DNA of 23,648 nt from Bacteroidales bacterium (GTDB taxonomy: Bacteria > Bacteroidota > Bacteroidia > Bacteroidales > UBA10428): the NCBI GenBank assembly GCA_016926235.1, contig JAFGOZ010000173.1:1-23648 (forward strand), read 5' to 3'. Within the stretch, counting starts at the first letter, position 1. Each line of letters begins with the position of its first letter. The notes below the pieces were generated by a model. That model was not told the DNA's origin. It did not search any database and worked only from the letters and a program-made list of their open reading frames with translations. Both the position numbers and the translations under genes were made by a program. Of the stretch, positions 14,905-23,568 are shown in pieces.

Positions 14905-15810
14905 ATGGAAAATAAGGAAAAGGTAATAATTGGTACTTGGTCCTTAAGTGGAGATTTTGGGAATGTTCCTTTATCTCAAATAGAGGCTGTATTAAATCGT
15001 GCTTATGAATTGGGATTCTATCAGTTCGATGCAGCACCAAGCTATGGTAATGGTTTTGTTGAATTTGCAATAGGAAAAATATTTTCAGGGAAGACTAGTG
15101 ATCTAAAATTTGATACTAAAGTAGGAAATCATCCTTTTATAGGTAAATCATTCACTAACGACGACGTAAAAAGATCTGTTGATCAATCCTTAAAAAGATT
15201 ACAAGTCGATATGATCAACACATTGTATCTTCATAATCCAAGAACAGAAGTTAAAGATTATGGCAAATTATTAAATCTGCTAAAGGATTTAAAGAGCCAG
15301 GGAGTAATCAATAATATTGGTCTAAGTTGCGCAAAGGGGTACGAGTATCCTTCGGAAGTTTACAATGAGTTTGATTACATTCAAAATGATTTTAATTTAT
15401 TGTATGTTTCTTCTTTCGATAGTATTAAAAATAGTTCTTCAAAATTTGTTGCACGTTCTCCACTTGCTTCTGGAATCTTGTCTGGAAGATTAAGTGAAGA
15501 TTCGACTTTTAATAACGATGATCATAGGTCAGGATGGTTGAAAGGTGAGCGTTTACTTTCTTTGATAGAACGTGTTAATGCTATTAAAAATGCTTTTCCC
15601 AATACGTCGATACCAACTTTAGCAAAGTTATTTCCATTAAATGTTTTAAATATTGATAAGGTGATTTATGGAGTAAAATCTGTTGAACATATCAATTCGT
15701 TAGATTCTGATATTCAAGATTCAAAAATCACTAAAGATGATGTTTCAAAAATAATAAGTATGTGTGAAAATGATTTTGGTCTTATAAATCAAAAGCACTT
15801 AGGTTATTAA
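14905..15810 (+). CDS. Aldo/keto reductase
   Basis: A 301-residue NAD(P)H-dependent reductase with a TIM-barrel fold. The AKR catalytic tetrad is present: D42 and Y47 (FDAAPSYGNG), K72 (TKVG) and H110 (LYLHNP). The family reduces aldehydes and ketones or runs in reverse as a sugar dehydrogenase. Its place directly before the NeuB-type synthase, with AAGGAG five bases ahead of its ATG and again ahead of the synthase ATG, suggests that it acts on the sugar precursor or on the nonulosonate. AKRs are not standard members of sialic, legionaminic or pseudaminic acid pathways. The C-terminal cofactor-binding segment (IDKVIYGVKSVEHINSLDSD) is present, so it looks active. Confidence 0.9.
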   Translation: MENKEKVIIGTWSLSGDFGNVPLSQIEAVLNRAYELGFYQFDAAPSYGNGFVEFAIGKIFSGKTSDLKFDTKVGNHPFIGKSFTNDDVKRSVDQSLKRLQVDMINTLYLHNPRTEVKDYGKLLNLLKDLKSQGVINNIGLSCAKGYEYPSEVYNEFDYIQNDFNLLYVSSFDSIKNSSSKFVARSPLASGILSGRLSEDSTFNNDDHRSGWLKGERLLSLIERVNAIKNAFPNTSIPTLAKLFPLNVLNIDKVIYGVKSVEHINSLDSDIQDSKITKDDVSKIISMCENDFGLINQKHLGY

Positions 15811-15819
15811 GGAGTAAAA

Positions 15820-16686
15820 ATGAAAGCCCCAAGAGTTATTGCGGAGATTGGTTGTAATCATAAAGGTGATATGCAAATCGCACATGAGATGATAAAAGTA
15901 GCTGCCAACTTTTGCAAAGTTGATGTTGTAAAATTTCAAAAAAGAACTAATAAGGAACTATTGAGCGAAGAGGAGTTCAATGCCCCCCATCCAAACCCTG
16001 CAAATAGTTATGGTGAAACTTATGGTGAACATAGAGAATTTCTTGAGTTTACTAAGGAACAGCATATTCAGTTAAAGGAGTGGTGTGAACAAGAAGGAGT
16101 AATATACTCTACTTCCACTTGGGATTTAACATCAGCAAAGGAAATTGCTGATTTAAATCCTGAATTAATTAAAATCCCATCTGCCTGTAACCTTGATTTC
16201 GAAATGTTAGGTTATTTGGCAGACAACTATAAAGGTGAGATCCATCTCTCTTTTGGAATGACTAGTAAAGAGGAAGAGGATCAAGTCGTTGATTTTTTTG
16301 AGAAAAAAGGTCGTGCCAAAGATCTTGTAATCTATAGTTGTACTTCCGGTTATCCTGTTCCATTTGAAGATATATGTCTATTTGAGATTACTCGTCTTAA
16401 AGAGAAGTTTGATGGTAGGGTTAAATCTGTGGGGTTTTCAGGACATCACCTAGGAATCGCCGCTGATATTGCAGCACTTGCCTTAGGTGCGGAAGATATT
16501 GAGCGACATTATACTTTGGATAGAACATGGAAAGGTACTGACCATGCAGCAAGTCTGGAGCCAGATGGACTACGTAAACTTACTCGTGATTTAAGAAATG
16601 TCGCAAAATCTTTAGATTACAAAAATGAAGATATTATAGAAATCGAAAAAATTCAGCGAAAAAAGCTGAAAAGAAAGGTCCTCTAA
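15820..16686 (+). CDS. NeuB-family nonulosonate synthase lacking the SAF domain
   Basis: A 288-residue TIM-barrel synthase of the N-acetylneuraminate synthase family, which condenses phosphoenolpyruvate with a hexose or hexose phosphate to a nine-carbon sugar acid. Visible marks are AEIGCNHKGD (8-17), VVKFQKRT, STSTWDLTSA, KIPSACNLDFEML, SVGFSGHHLGI and the late ERHYTLDRTWKGTDHAASLEP. The usual C-terminal SAF (antifreeze-like) domain is absent: normal NeuB, PseI and LegI are about 340-350 residues and carry it, whereas this protein ends soon after the barrel. Together with the downstream phosphatase fusion this suggests a substrate other than the usual free N-acetylmannosamine, for instance a 6-phosphate. 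No NeuC-type epimerase is encoded here. Ribosome-binding site GGAG at 15811-15814. Confidence 0.88.
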   Translation: MKAPRVIAEIGCNHKGDMQIAHEMIKVAANFCKVDVVKFQKRTNKELLSEEEFNAPHPNPANSYGETYGEHREFLEFTKEQHIQLKEWCEQEGVIYSTSTWDLTSAKEIADLNPELIKIPSACNLDFEMLGYLADNYKGEIHLSFGMTSKEEEDQVVDFFEKKGRAKDLVIYSCTSGYPVPFEDICLFEITRLKEKFDGRVKSVGFSGHHLGIAADIAALALGAEDIERHYTLDRTWKGTDHAASLEPDGLRKLTRDLRNVAKSLDYKNEDIIEIEKIQRKKLKRKVL

Positions 16687-17859
16687 ATGTTAAATGGGAA
16701 AAAGGTTGTAGCTTTTATACCTGTAAGAGGTGGGAGTAAATCAATACCCCTAAAAAATATAAAGGCATTTTGTGGAATGCCTTTGATTTATTGGAATCTA
16801 AAAGCTTTAACAGATTGCTCTCAAGTTGACTCTATTATAGTTGCGACTGATTCTAATAAAATTCGGCAGACTGTTAATGGTTTTAGCATGAGTAAAGTTC
16901 AGATTTATGATAGAAGCGATGAGAATGCTCAAGATCATTCAAGTACTGAAAGTGTAATGTTAGAATATATTGAAAATGCAAATCTAAGTAATGATTCCGT
17001 TTTCATGCTAGTACAGGCTACATCTCCTTTAACTCGTAAGGAAGATTTTGAAAAGGCTCTGAAAAAGTATGATGAACTAGTTGATCATTCTATATTATCT
17101 GTTGTCAAGTCCATGCGTTTTTATTGGAATGAAGATGGTACACCTATTAATTATGATGTCTTTAATAGACCACGACGTCAGGATTTTCATGGTACTTTAA
17201 TGGAAAATGGAGCATTTTATATATCTGCAGTTAGTGCAATAATTGAATCAAAAAACAGGGTATCTGGTAGAATATTCCCATTTGAAATGCCAGAATACAC
17301 GTCATTTGAAATTGATGAACCTGACGATTGGATAATTTGTGAATCACTTATGTATCGCTATAATTTGAAACGGGACTTAAAGAATATCAAACTTTTTTTA
17401 ACAGATGTTGATGGTGTATTGACTGATGCGGGAATGTACTATACAGAATCTGGTGATGAGTTAAAAAAATTTAATACTCTTGATGGAAAAGGTATAGAGT
17501 TGTTAAGGAAAGCTGGAATCAAAACAGGTATCATTACAACGGAAAATACAAAGATCGTAGAGAATCGTGCTAAGAAATTAAAAGTTGATTATCTTTACCA
17601 AGGGATACATGATAAGCTTTCAATAGCAAAAACGATATGTTCTGGACTAGGAATTCAGCTTAATGAGGTTGCATTTATAGGTGATGATGTTAATGATACT
17701 GAATTACTTAGTGCTGTTGGTGTATCAGCAACACCTGCAAATGGTATAACTCAAAACAAGAATATTCCTGGAATTATAATCACACAAAAATCTGGTGGCT
17801 CTGGAGCTGTAAGAGAATTCGCAGAGATAATATTAGGAATACAAATTAGTTTAGGATGA
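16687..17859 (+). CDS. CMP-nonulosonate synthetase fused to KdsC-type HAD phosphatase
   Basis: A 390-residue fusion. Residues 1-225 are a NeuA-type cytidylyltransferase (FIPVRGGSKSIPLKN at 10-24, VATDS at 52-56, LVQATSPL at 108-115, ENGAFYIS), which activates the sugar with CTP. Residues 232-390 are a KdsC-like HAD phosphatase with the catalytic DVDGVLTD (240-247), the threonine motif GIITTEN, YQGIHDK and the metal-binding GDDVND (332-337), and the terminal GGSGAVRE shared with KdsC. All catalytic aspartates are present, so it should be active, unlike the inactive HAD domain of animal CMAS. The order suggests removal of a 9-phosphate followed by CMP transfer. The ATG follows the synthase stop with no gap. 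Confidence 0.93.
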   Translation: MLNGKKVVAFIPVRGGSKSIPLKNIKAFCGMPLIYWNLKALTDCSQVDSIIVATDSNKIRQTVNGFSMSKVQIYDRSDENAQDHSSTESVMLEYIENANLSNDSVFMLVQATSPLTRKEDFEKALKKYDELVDHSILSVVKSMRFYWNEDGTPINYDVFNRPRRQDFHGTLMENGAFYISAVSAIIESKNRVSGRIFPFEMPEYTSFEIDEPDDWIICESLMYRYNLKRDLKNIKLFLTDVDGVLTDAGMYYTESGDELKKFNTLDGKGIELLRKAGIKTGIITTENTKIVENRAKKLKVDYLYQGIHDKLSIAKTICSGLGIQLNEVAFIGDDVNDTELLSAVGVSATPANGITQNKNIPGIIITQKSGGSGAVREFAEIILGIQISLG

Positions 17860-17860
17860 A

Positions 17861-18865
17861 ATGAATCGAGTCTTTATATGTAATACCCCGTATCATGTCT
17901 TTAGTACGTTAATGTTTATTTATAAAGATAAACTAAGTGTTAATGATCATTTAGTCTTAACAGATCATTTTTATGACTATTTGTTGTTGGCTGAAAATAT
18001 TAAAAAGTTTAATAATAAAATTCATGTACACTTAATAAATGATAAAGAAAAGTCGTTAGTTTTTAATAAAGGACCTAGATTCCTTAGATATTTTAAAAAT
18101 GCAAATATTCCTTTTTTTTATAAATTGGAATCAATAGATTTAATTCATACTCTTAATAAAAGTGAAATCTTTCTGTTTCATGATAGACCGTATTTATCAA
18201 AATATATCCTATCTAAGTATAATGAAATAAGTATTATTGAAGATGGTTTAATGAATTATGATTTTAGGAGATTAGGGCGACTTTCAAAACTAAAAAATGT
18301 GTTGTTTAAAGATTATCAAGTTATCGGACAGAGTCAAAAAATCAAAAAGATCTATTGTAAAAAAGTTAAATTGTTACATCCTTTTGTCAGATATAAGGGA
18401 ATTCAGTATGACCCTGTATCAGAATACAGGATTCTTGCTCCTGAAGTTAAATACAACCTTTATTCAACTTTCCAAATAGAAATAGATAAACTAGTACCTC
18501 TTTTTACATCAAAAGGAAAAAATATATTAATTATCACTCAACCTCTTTCGGAGGATGGAATTATGAGTGAAGATGAAAAAATTAAGCTTTTTGCTGATAT
18601 AGTAAGCAATAAAGATAATAATAAAATTTTTATTAAACCTCATCCTCGAGAGATTACAGATTATTCTAAAAAGTTTGCTAATATAATATTGTTACCCAAA
18701 TTATTTCCATTGGAATTACTACTAAACAATAATGAAATAAAAATCGATAAAGCTTTTACTTATTATTCTTCGTCAATTGTTAATTCTGAGAATATTAAGG
18801 AAACTACTATTCTTAATGAATATTACAAAAAAAAAATAGATTCATTGAAGAAAAGCATAAAATAG
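17861..18865 (+). CDS. Sialyltransferase-like GT-B glycosyltransferase (GT52-like)
   Basis: A 334-residue protein with the marks of bacterial CMP-sugar transferases: an N-terminal CNTPYHVF stretch as in GT52 proteins, the D/E-D/E-G motif as EDG (127-129), the HP motif in KPHPRE (259-264) and a serine cluster SSS (303-305). In the GT38, GT52 and GT80 families the first supplies the catalytic acid/base and the other two bind CMP. It would transfer the nonulosonate made by the two preceding genes. The ATG lies one base after the stop of the synthetase-phosphatase gene, with AGGA just upstream, so it belongs to the same operon. Very AT-rich. The acceptor cannot be deduced. Confidence 0.75.
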   Translation: MNRVFICNTPYHVFSTLMFIYKDKLSVNDHLVLTDHFYDYLLLAENIKKFNNKIHVHLINDKEKSLVFNKGPRFLRYFKNANIPFFYKLESIDLIHTLNKSEIFLFHDRPYLSKYILSKYNEISIIEDGLMNYDFRRLGRLSKLKNVLFKDYQVIGQSQKIKKIYCKKVKLLHPFVRYKGIQYDPVSEYRILAPEVKYNLYSTFQIEIDKLVPLFTSKGKNILIITQPLSEDGIMSEDEKIKLFADIVSNKDNNKIFIKPHPREITDYSKKFANIILLPKLFPLELLLNNNEIKIDKAFTYYSSSIVNSENIKETTILNEYYKKKIDSLKKSIK

Positions 18866-19383
18866 TATTATCATTTAATTTTCTGTGTTTTTAGTGATCA
18901 CAAAATGATTATTATGATTTTGAATTTGTTTGTAAAGATAATCAAGGGGGGATGAAATGTTAGAAAATGAAATTGCAAGGTGAGGATGTAAATCTGAAAA
19001 GATTTTTGAAACTATGTTATAATTTCTTGGAAACCATCAATTTCCCAGACTTTTACTAGTAATCTTCAGAATTACATCACGATCACAATTCCATTGAGAA
19101 TGTTTTTCCATATCGGATTTGTTATCTCTATGATAGAAACCTGATTTGAGAGGCATTCCATTTCCTCTTCTGTAATCAAAGAAAGCCCGTTAACTGTGGG
19201 TCTGGTCAATTTGACTTGAGAATATGACGGATAAATATCTTGTACGATTTCATTAGAATATTATGGGAAAAGTCCTTAGAGGGAATTTTTATTGAAAAAT
19301 CTGTGAACAGCTTGTTGATTTTTTAACAATGAAAAACAAGAATATAAAAGAAATATATGTTAAAGGAAGTTTTGAGTAAAGTT
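18866..19383. other. AT-rich gap between nonulosonate and dideoxyhexose modules
   Basis: About 500 bases without a supported gene. On the minus strand (about 19040-19250) two overlapping short frames look protein-like (one reads SQVKLTRPTVNGLSLITEEE, the other SGFYHRDNKSDMEKHSQWN) and could be one gene broken by a frameshift; I do not recognise it. The GC level changes across this gap, so it is probably a recombination joint. Confidence 0.4.
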
Positions 19384-20157
19384 ATGAAAGCAGTTATTTT
19401 AGCCGGTGGCTACGGGACAAGACTGGCTGAAGAGACAGATCTTATGCCAAAGCCCATGGTAAAGATTGGAGAGAAACCAATAATATGGCACATCATGAAA
19501 ATTTATTCTCATTATGGAATCAATGATTTTGTTATTTGTCTAGGCTACAAGGGATATGTCATTAAAGAGTATTTTGAAAATTATTTTCTCCATATGTCCG
19601 ATGTGACGATTGATGTGCGTCATGGAAAAATGGAGGTTCATAACAAAAAATCAGAACCCTGGAAGATAACATTGGTTGATACAGGATCTAGCACTATGAC
19701 AGGAGCTAGGGTTAAGCTTGTTCAACCGTATATTGGAGATGAAACTTTCTGTTTGACTTATGGAGATGGTGTTGCAGATATCAACATTAAGGAGCTAATC
19801 AAATATCATAATAATCATGATAAATTAGCAACAGTGACAGCGGTTCAGCCAAGGGCTCGTTTTGGTGCTTTAGACATTAAAGAAGATCATATAGTGAAAG
19901 GATTTATTGAAAAGCCAAAAGAGAGTGCTTCTTGGATTAATGGCGGTTATTTTGTTATGGACTCAGGCATTTTTAATTATTTAGATGATCGAAATGATCT
20001 TGTTTTAGAGAGAGAACCTCTTGAAAAATTGAGTAAAGATGGTGAATTAATGGCATTTAAGCATAATGGATTTTGGCAGCCTATGGATACTCTACGAGAG
20101 AAGACAGAGTTGAATGGACTTTGGGAGTCAGCTCATTGTCCTTGGCGTGTTTGGTAG
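19384..20157 (+). CDS. rfbF: Glucose-1-phosphate cytidylyltransferase
   Basis: Makes CDP-glucose from glucose-1-phosphate and CTP, the first step to CDP-3,6-dideoxyhexoses. From the ATG at 19384 it is 257 residues, equal to Salmonella RfbF, and starts MKAVILAGGYGTRLAEET with the nucleotide-binding signature. KPMVKIGEKPIIWHIMK, FLHMSDVT, TLVDTGSSTMTGARVK, TYGDGVAD, RFGALDI, EKPKE and GFWQPMDTLREK follow, all family marks. A longer frame starts at ATG 19357 but adds nine residues not seen in the family. First gene of the rfbFGH set, with rfbG 25 bases downstream. Confidence 0.96.
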   Translation: MKAVILAGGYGTRLAEETDLMPKPMVKIGEKPIIWHIMKIYSHYGINDFVICLGYKGYVIKEYFENYFLHMSDVTIDVRHGKMEVHNKKSEPWKITLVDTGSSTMTGARVKLVQPYIGDETFCLTYGDGVADINIKELIKYHNNHDKLATVTAVQPRARFGALDIKEDHIVKGFIEKPKESASWINGGYFVMDSGIFNYLDDRNDLVLEREPLEKLSKDGELMAFKHNGFWQPMDTLREKTELNGLWESAHCPWRVW

Positions 20158-20182
20158 ATAGAAATTGAGGAGATTAACTTTA

Positions 20183-21244
20183 ATGGACTTTTGGAAGGGG
20201 AAAAGGGTCTTTGTAACAGGGCATACAGGATTTAAAGGAACATGGCTTTGTTCTTTGCTAAATTGGGCAGGTGCGTCAGTTTATGGATATTCTCTCTATG
20301 ACGAGAAAGATCATAGGTTTTTTAAAGAGGCTGGCCATTTAGAACGTGTCACCTCTACATTTGGTGATATCCGGGATTTTCTCAAACTTAAGGAGTCTGT
20401 TAAGTCTATTAGTCCTGATGTTGTAATACACCTTGCTGCTCAACCTTTGGTGCGAGACTCCTACAGAGATCCAAGAGGGACATATGAAATAAATGTAATG
20501 GGTACAGTTAACCTTTTGGATGCTATGCGTTCTGTAGAATCTATAAAAAGCGCTGTAATCATCACCACTGACAAAGTTTACAAGAATCAAGAACTAAGCA
20601 AAGGGTATACTGAAGAGGAGCCTTTAGGAGGCTTTGATCCATATTCCAGTAGCAAGGCTTGTACAGAGCTTGCTACTGGAAGCTTTAGAGACTCATTTTT
20701 TGGGAAAGAGAGAGCTCTAAATATAGCGACAGCCCGGGCAGGAAATGTCATTGGCGGTGGAGATTGGGCGTTTGAAAGGCTAGTTCCAGACTGTATTAGA
20801 AGCACTCTTAAAGGAGAAACTGTTGAACTTCGCTATCCTGGTGCAGTTCGTCCTTGGCAACATGTGCTTGATCCTTTAATGGGATATCTTATTTTAGCCG
20901 AAAAGCTCTATCTTGAGGGCGAAAAATATGCTGAAGCTTGGAATTTTGGTCCAGAAGAGAGTGAATGTATAAGTGTTGAAGAGGTTGTGAATCTCTTTTG
21001 TAATAAGTGGGGTGAAGATGCAAGTTATATCGCCCATCCAGATAACACCATGCATGAAACGACACTCTTGAAACTTGACTCAACTAAGGCTAAAAGTAAG
21101 CTTGGTTGGAAATCAAGCTGGACAGTTGAAAGTACAATTGAGTCTATAATTGAGTGGGTTAAAGCTTGGGATGCAACTGGAGATGTTCACTCCGTTATGG
21201 AGAAACAGATTAAACACACTGTTAGCAGATATAAAGGAAATTAA
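20183..21244 (+). CDS. rfbG: CDP-glucose 4,6-dehydratase
   Basis: An extended short-chain dehydrogenase that turns CDP-glucose into CDP-4-keto-6-deoxyglucose with bound NAD. From ATG 20183 it has 353 residues. Marks: NAD-binding GHTGFKG near the start, HLAAQPLVRDSY, TTDKVY, the catalytic YSSSK, and the RPWQHVLDP segment characteristic of this enzyme. GAGGAG at 20167-20172 supports ATG 20183 over the upstream TTG, which overlaps that site. It sits between rfbF and rfbH as in other dideoxyhexose loci. Confidence 0.96.
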   Translation: MDFWKGKRVFVTGHTGFKGTWLCSLLNWAGASVYGYSLYDEKDHRFFKEAGHLERVTSTFGDIRDFLKLKESVKSISPDVVIHLAAQPLVRDSYRDPRGTYEINVMGTVNLLDAMRSVESIKSAVIITTDKVYKNQELSKGYTEEEPLGGFDPYSSSKACTELATGSFRDSFFGKERALNIATARAGNVIGGGDWAFERLVPDCIRSTLKGETVELRYPGAVRPWQHVLDPLMGYLILAEKLYLEGEKYAEAWNFGPEESECISVEEVVNLFCNKWGEDASYIAHPDNTMHETTLLKLDSTKAKSKLGWKSSWTVESTIESIIEWVKAWDATGDVHSVMEKQIKHTVSRYKGN

Positions 21245-21247
21245 AAA

Positions 21248-22599
21248 ATGTCTGAGACAAAGAAAGATAAAATACTAAAATTAGTAAAAGAGTACTATCA
21301 AGAAACTTTTGAAGTGACAAAAGAATTTGAGCCGGGCGACAGGGTAAACTATGCAGGTCGTTTTTTGATGAGAGAGAGATGGTCAATCTTGTAGATTCTG
21401 CTTTAGAATTTTGGCTTACCTCTGGACGATATAGCGATCAGTTTGAAAAAGAGCTTGCTCAGTTCCTCGATATAAAACATGTTAGCTTTTGTAACTCAGG
21501 TTCATCTGCGAATCTCTTAGCCTTTGCAGCTTTAACATCTTCTCAACTCGGAGAGAGAGCAATAAGAGCAGGAGATGAGGTTATTACAGTTGCAGCGGCT
21601 TTTCCAACAACTGTATCACCAATCTTGCAATATGGGGCGGTTCCTGTCTTTGTTGACATGACTATTCCCCAATATAACATTGATGTATCTCAGCTTGAAA
21701 GAGCTTTAAGCAAAAAAACTAAAGCAATTATGATTGCACATACTTTAGGGAATCCTTTTGATCTTATTGCTGTTAAGGCGTTTTGTGATCAACATCAACT
21801 TTGGCTTGTAGAGGATAACTGTGATGCTCTTGGTTCAAAGGTTCTCTTTGATGGAAAGATGCGTTATACAGGAACTATAGGGGATATTGGAACAAGCAGC
21901 TTCTATCCTCCTCATCATATGACAACAGGTGAAGGAGGTGCTGTCTACACAAATAACACCAAACTACATCGTATAATACAATCCATGCGAGATTGGGGTC
22001 GGGATTGCTACTGTCCCAGTGGAGTTGATAACCGATGTGGCCATCGTTTTGACCGGACTTTTGGTGAGCTCCCTAAAGGTTATGATCATAAATATGTTTA
22101 TTCTCACTTTGGTTATAATCTTAAAGCAACAGACCTTCAGGCTGCTATTGGGTGTGCTCAGTTAGAGAAGTTGACGAGTTTCATTGAGGCTCGAAAGTTC
22201 AACTGGAATCACTTGCGCACGAGTTTGGAAGATTTAAAGGATGTATTAGTTCTTCCTGAGGCTTTAGAAGGGTCTGAGCCCTCTTGGTTTGGTTTTTTGA
22301 TGAGTGTAAAAAAAAGTGAGAAGTACAACGCTGCAGACTTAACTGATTTTCTCGAATCAAAGAATATTCAGACCAGAAGACTTTTTGCTGGAAACTTGAT
22401 TAAACATCCTTGTTTTGATGAGATTCGTGATGAAGAGTCGAAGTATCGAGTGGTTGGTGATTTGAAATTTACAGATAAAATTATGGGTGATGCTCTATGG
22501 GTTGGAGTTTATCCCGGAATGGGAGATGCTAAACTTAACTACATAGCTGATATGATTCATTGTTATTTCAATAATAATCAATGTAAACATTACAATTAG
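21248..22599 (+). CDS. rfbH: CDP-6-deoxy-4-keto-glucose 3-dehydrase (E1), with apparent frameshift near the N-terminus
   Basis: A PMP- and [2Fe-2S]-dependent dehydrase that removes the C-3 hydroxyl, the key step to 3,6-dideoxyhexoses. ATG 21248 (AGGA upstream) starts MSETKKDKILKLVKEYYQE up to VNYAGR, then one base is missing at the T run 21361-21366 and the rest continues in another frame as FDEREMVNLVDSALEFWLTSG to the end at 22599. Joined, it would have about 450 residues, close to the family's 437. The main part has His in YPPHHMTTGEGG instead of the PLP lysine, and the cluster cysteines NCD and CYC-x7-C (DCYCPSGVDNRCG). Without correction only the frame from ATG 21379 (406 residues) would be made; it keeps these residues but has no visible ribosome-binding site. 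Sequencing error, slippage-controlled switching or recent inactivation are possible. Confidence 0.9.
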
Positions 22600-22611
22600 G
22601 AAGTTTCAATT

Positions 22612-23523
22612 ATGAGTAAAAAACGTATTGTTATAACGGGTGGAAGTGGATTTATTGGTTCACATGTTGCTTCATATTTCTCATTTAAGCCCGGTATTGA
22701 GGTTGTTCTTCTCATCAGAGAGAGCTCTCATTTAAGTTATTTTGAACAAGCTTCCTCTAAGGTTTATCGTGTTGATTTTGATGATTATGAGACCCTGAAG
22801 GAGCTCTTTATACGTCTTAAACCTGAGGGGGTTATACATATTGCAGGTTCAACGCTGACTAGTGAGAGCCATCAAGCAAATGCTACTCTTATTAATACTA
22901 ATATAGTCTGCTCTATAAACATACTGGAAGCAGCAGTTAAAGCTGGATGTCAGGCTTTCATAACAACTGGATCGATTTCTCAGCATTATGAAAATAAGAA
23001 GTACGCCCCAGTTAATTTCTATGCTTCAACCAAACAAGCTTTTGATGATCTTCTTAACTATTATGCTTCAGCAAAACTAATTCGGTGTGTTTCTCTTCAT
23101 CTATCAGATTCTTACGGTGAGAGAGATAAAAGGGAGAAAATTTTAAACCACCTTATAAAAATCGCTAGAAGCGGAGAGAGCCTAGGGATTAGCCCTGGAG
23201 ATCAATTTCTAGATTTGGTACATATTGATGATATCGCTCATGCATACTGGAGAGCTTGGTGTCGTTGTTTTGAAGAAGATGCAGAGACTCTTGAAGTGTT
23301 TCGTGTTTCATCTGACGAATCGATTACTCTCAAAAGCCTTGTCAAAAAAGTTGAGAGAATCACAGGGGTATCTCTGAATGTTAATTTTGGAGAAAAAGAA
23401 TATCGTAATAGGGAACTTTTTATACCTTGGAAAGTGACGCCAATTCTACCTGGCTGGAACCCAAAAGTGGCTTTAGATGAGGGGATTGAAAGGGTTTTTA
23501 AGTTCTGTAAATCTCATTCTTAG
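22612..23523 (+). CDS. NAD(P)-dependent sugar reductase/epimerase (extended SDR), probable CDP-abequose/paratose synthase
   Basis: A 303-residue extended short-chain dehydrogenase: GGSGFIGSH (10-18), catalytic Ser in TTGSISQ, YASTK with the catalytic Tyr and Lys, FLDLVHIDD and a C-terminal PGWNPKVALDEGI. In dideoxyhexose loci the gene after rfbH is usually RfbJ or RfbS, which reduce the 4-keto group to give CDP-abequose or CDP-paratose; this protein has matching size and position. C-4 stereochemistry, and so which sugar, cannot be read from the sequence; a 2-epimerase (RfbE-like) is less likely because RfbE proteins are longer. A GGAAG stands nine bases before its ATG, 12 bases after rfbH. 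Confidence 0.8.
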   Translation: MSKKRIVITGGSGFIGSHVASYFSFKPGIEVVLLIRESSHLSYFEQASSKVYRVDFDDYETLKELFIRLKPEGVIHIAGSTLTSESHQANATLINTNIVCSINILEAAVKAGCQAFITTGSISQHYENKKYAPVNFYASTKQAFDDLLNYYASAKLIRCVSLHLSDSYGERDKREKILNHLIKIARSGESLGISPGDQFLDLVHIDDIAHAYWRAWCRCFEEDAETLEVFRVSSDESITLKSLVKKVERITGVSLNVNFGEKEYRNRELFIPWKVTPILPGWNPKVALDEGIERVFKFCKSHS

Positions 23524-23568
23524 AGTAACGTCAAGATGCTCAAGAACATATACACTAGATGATTATAG

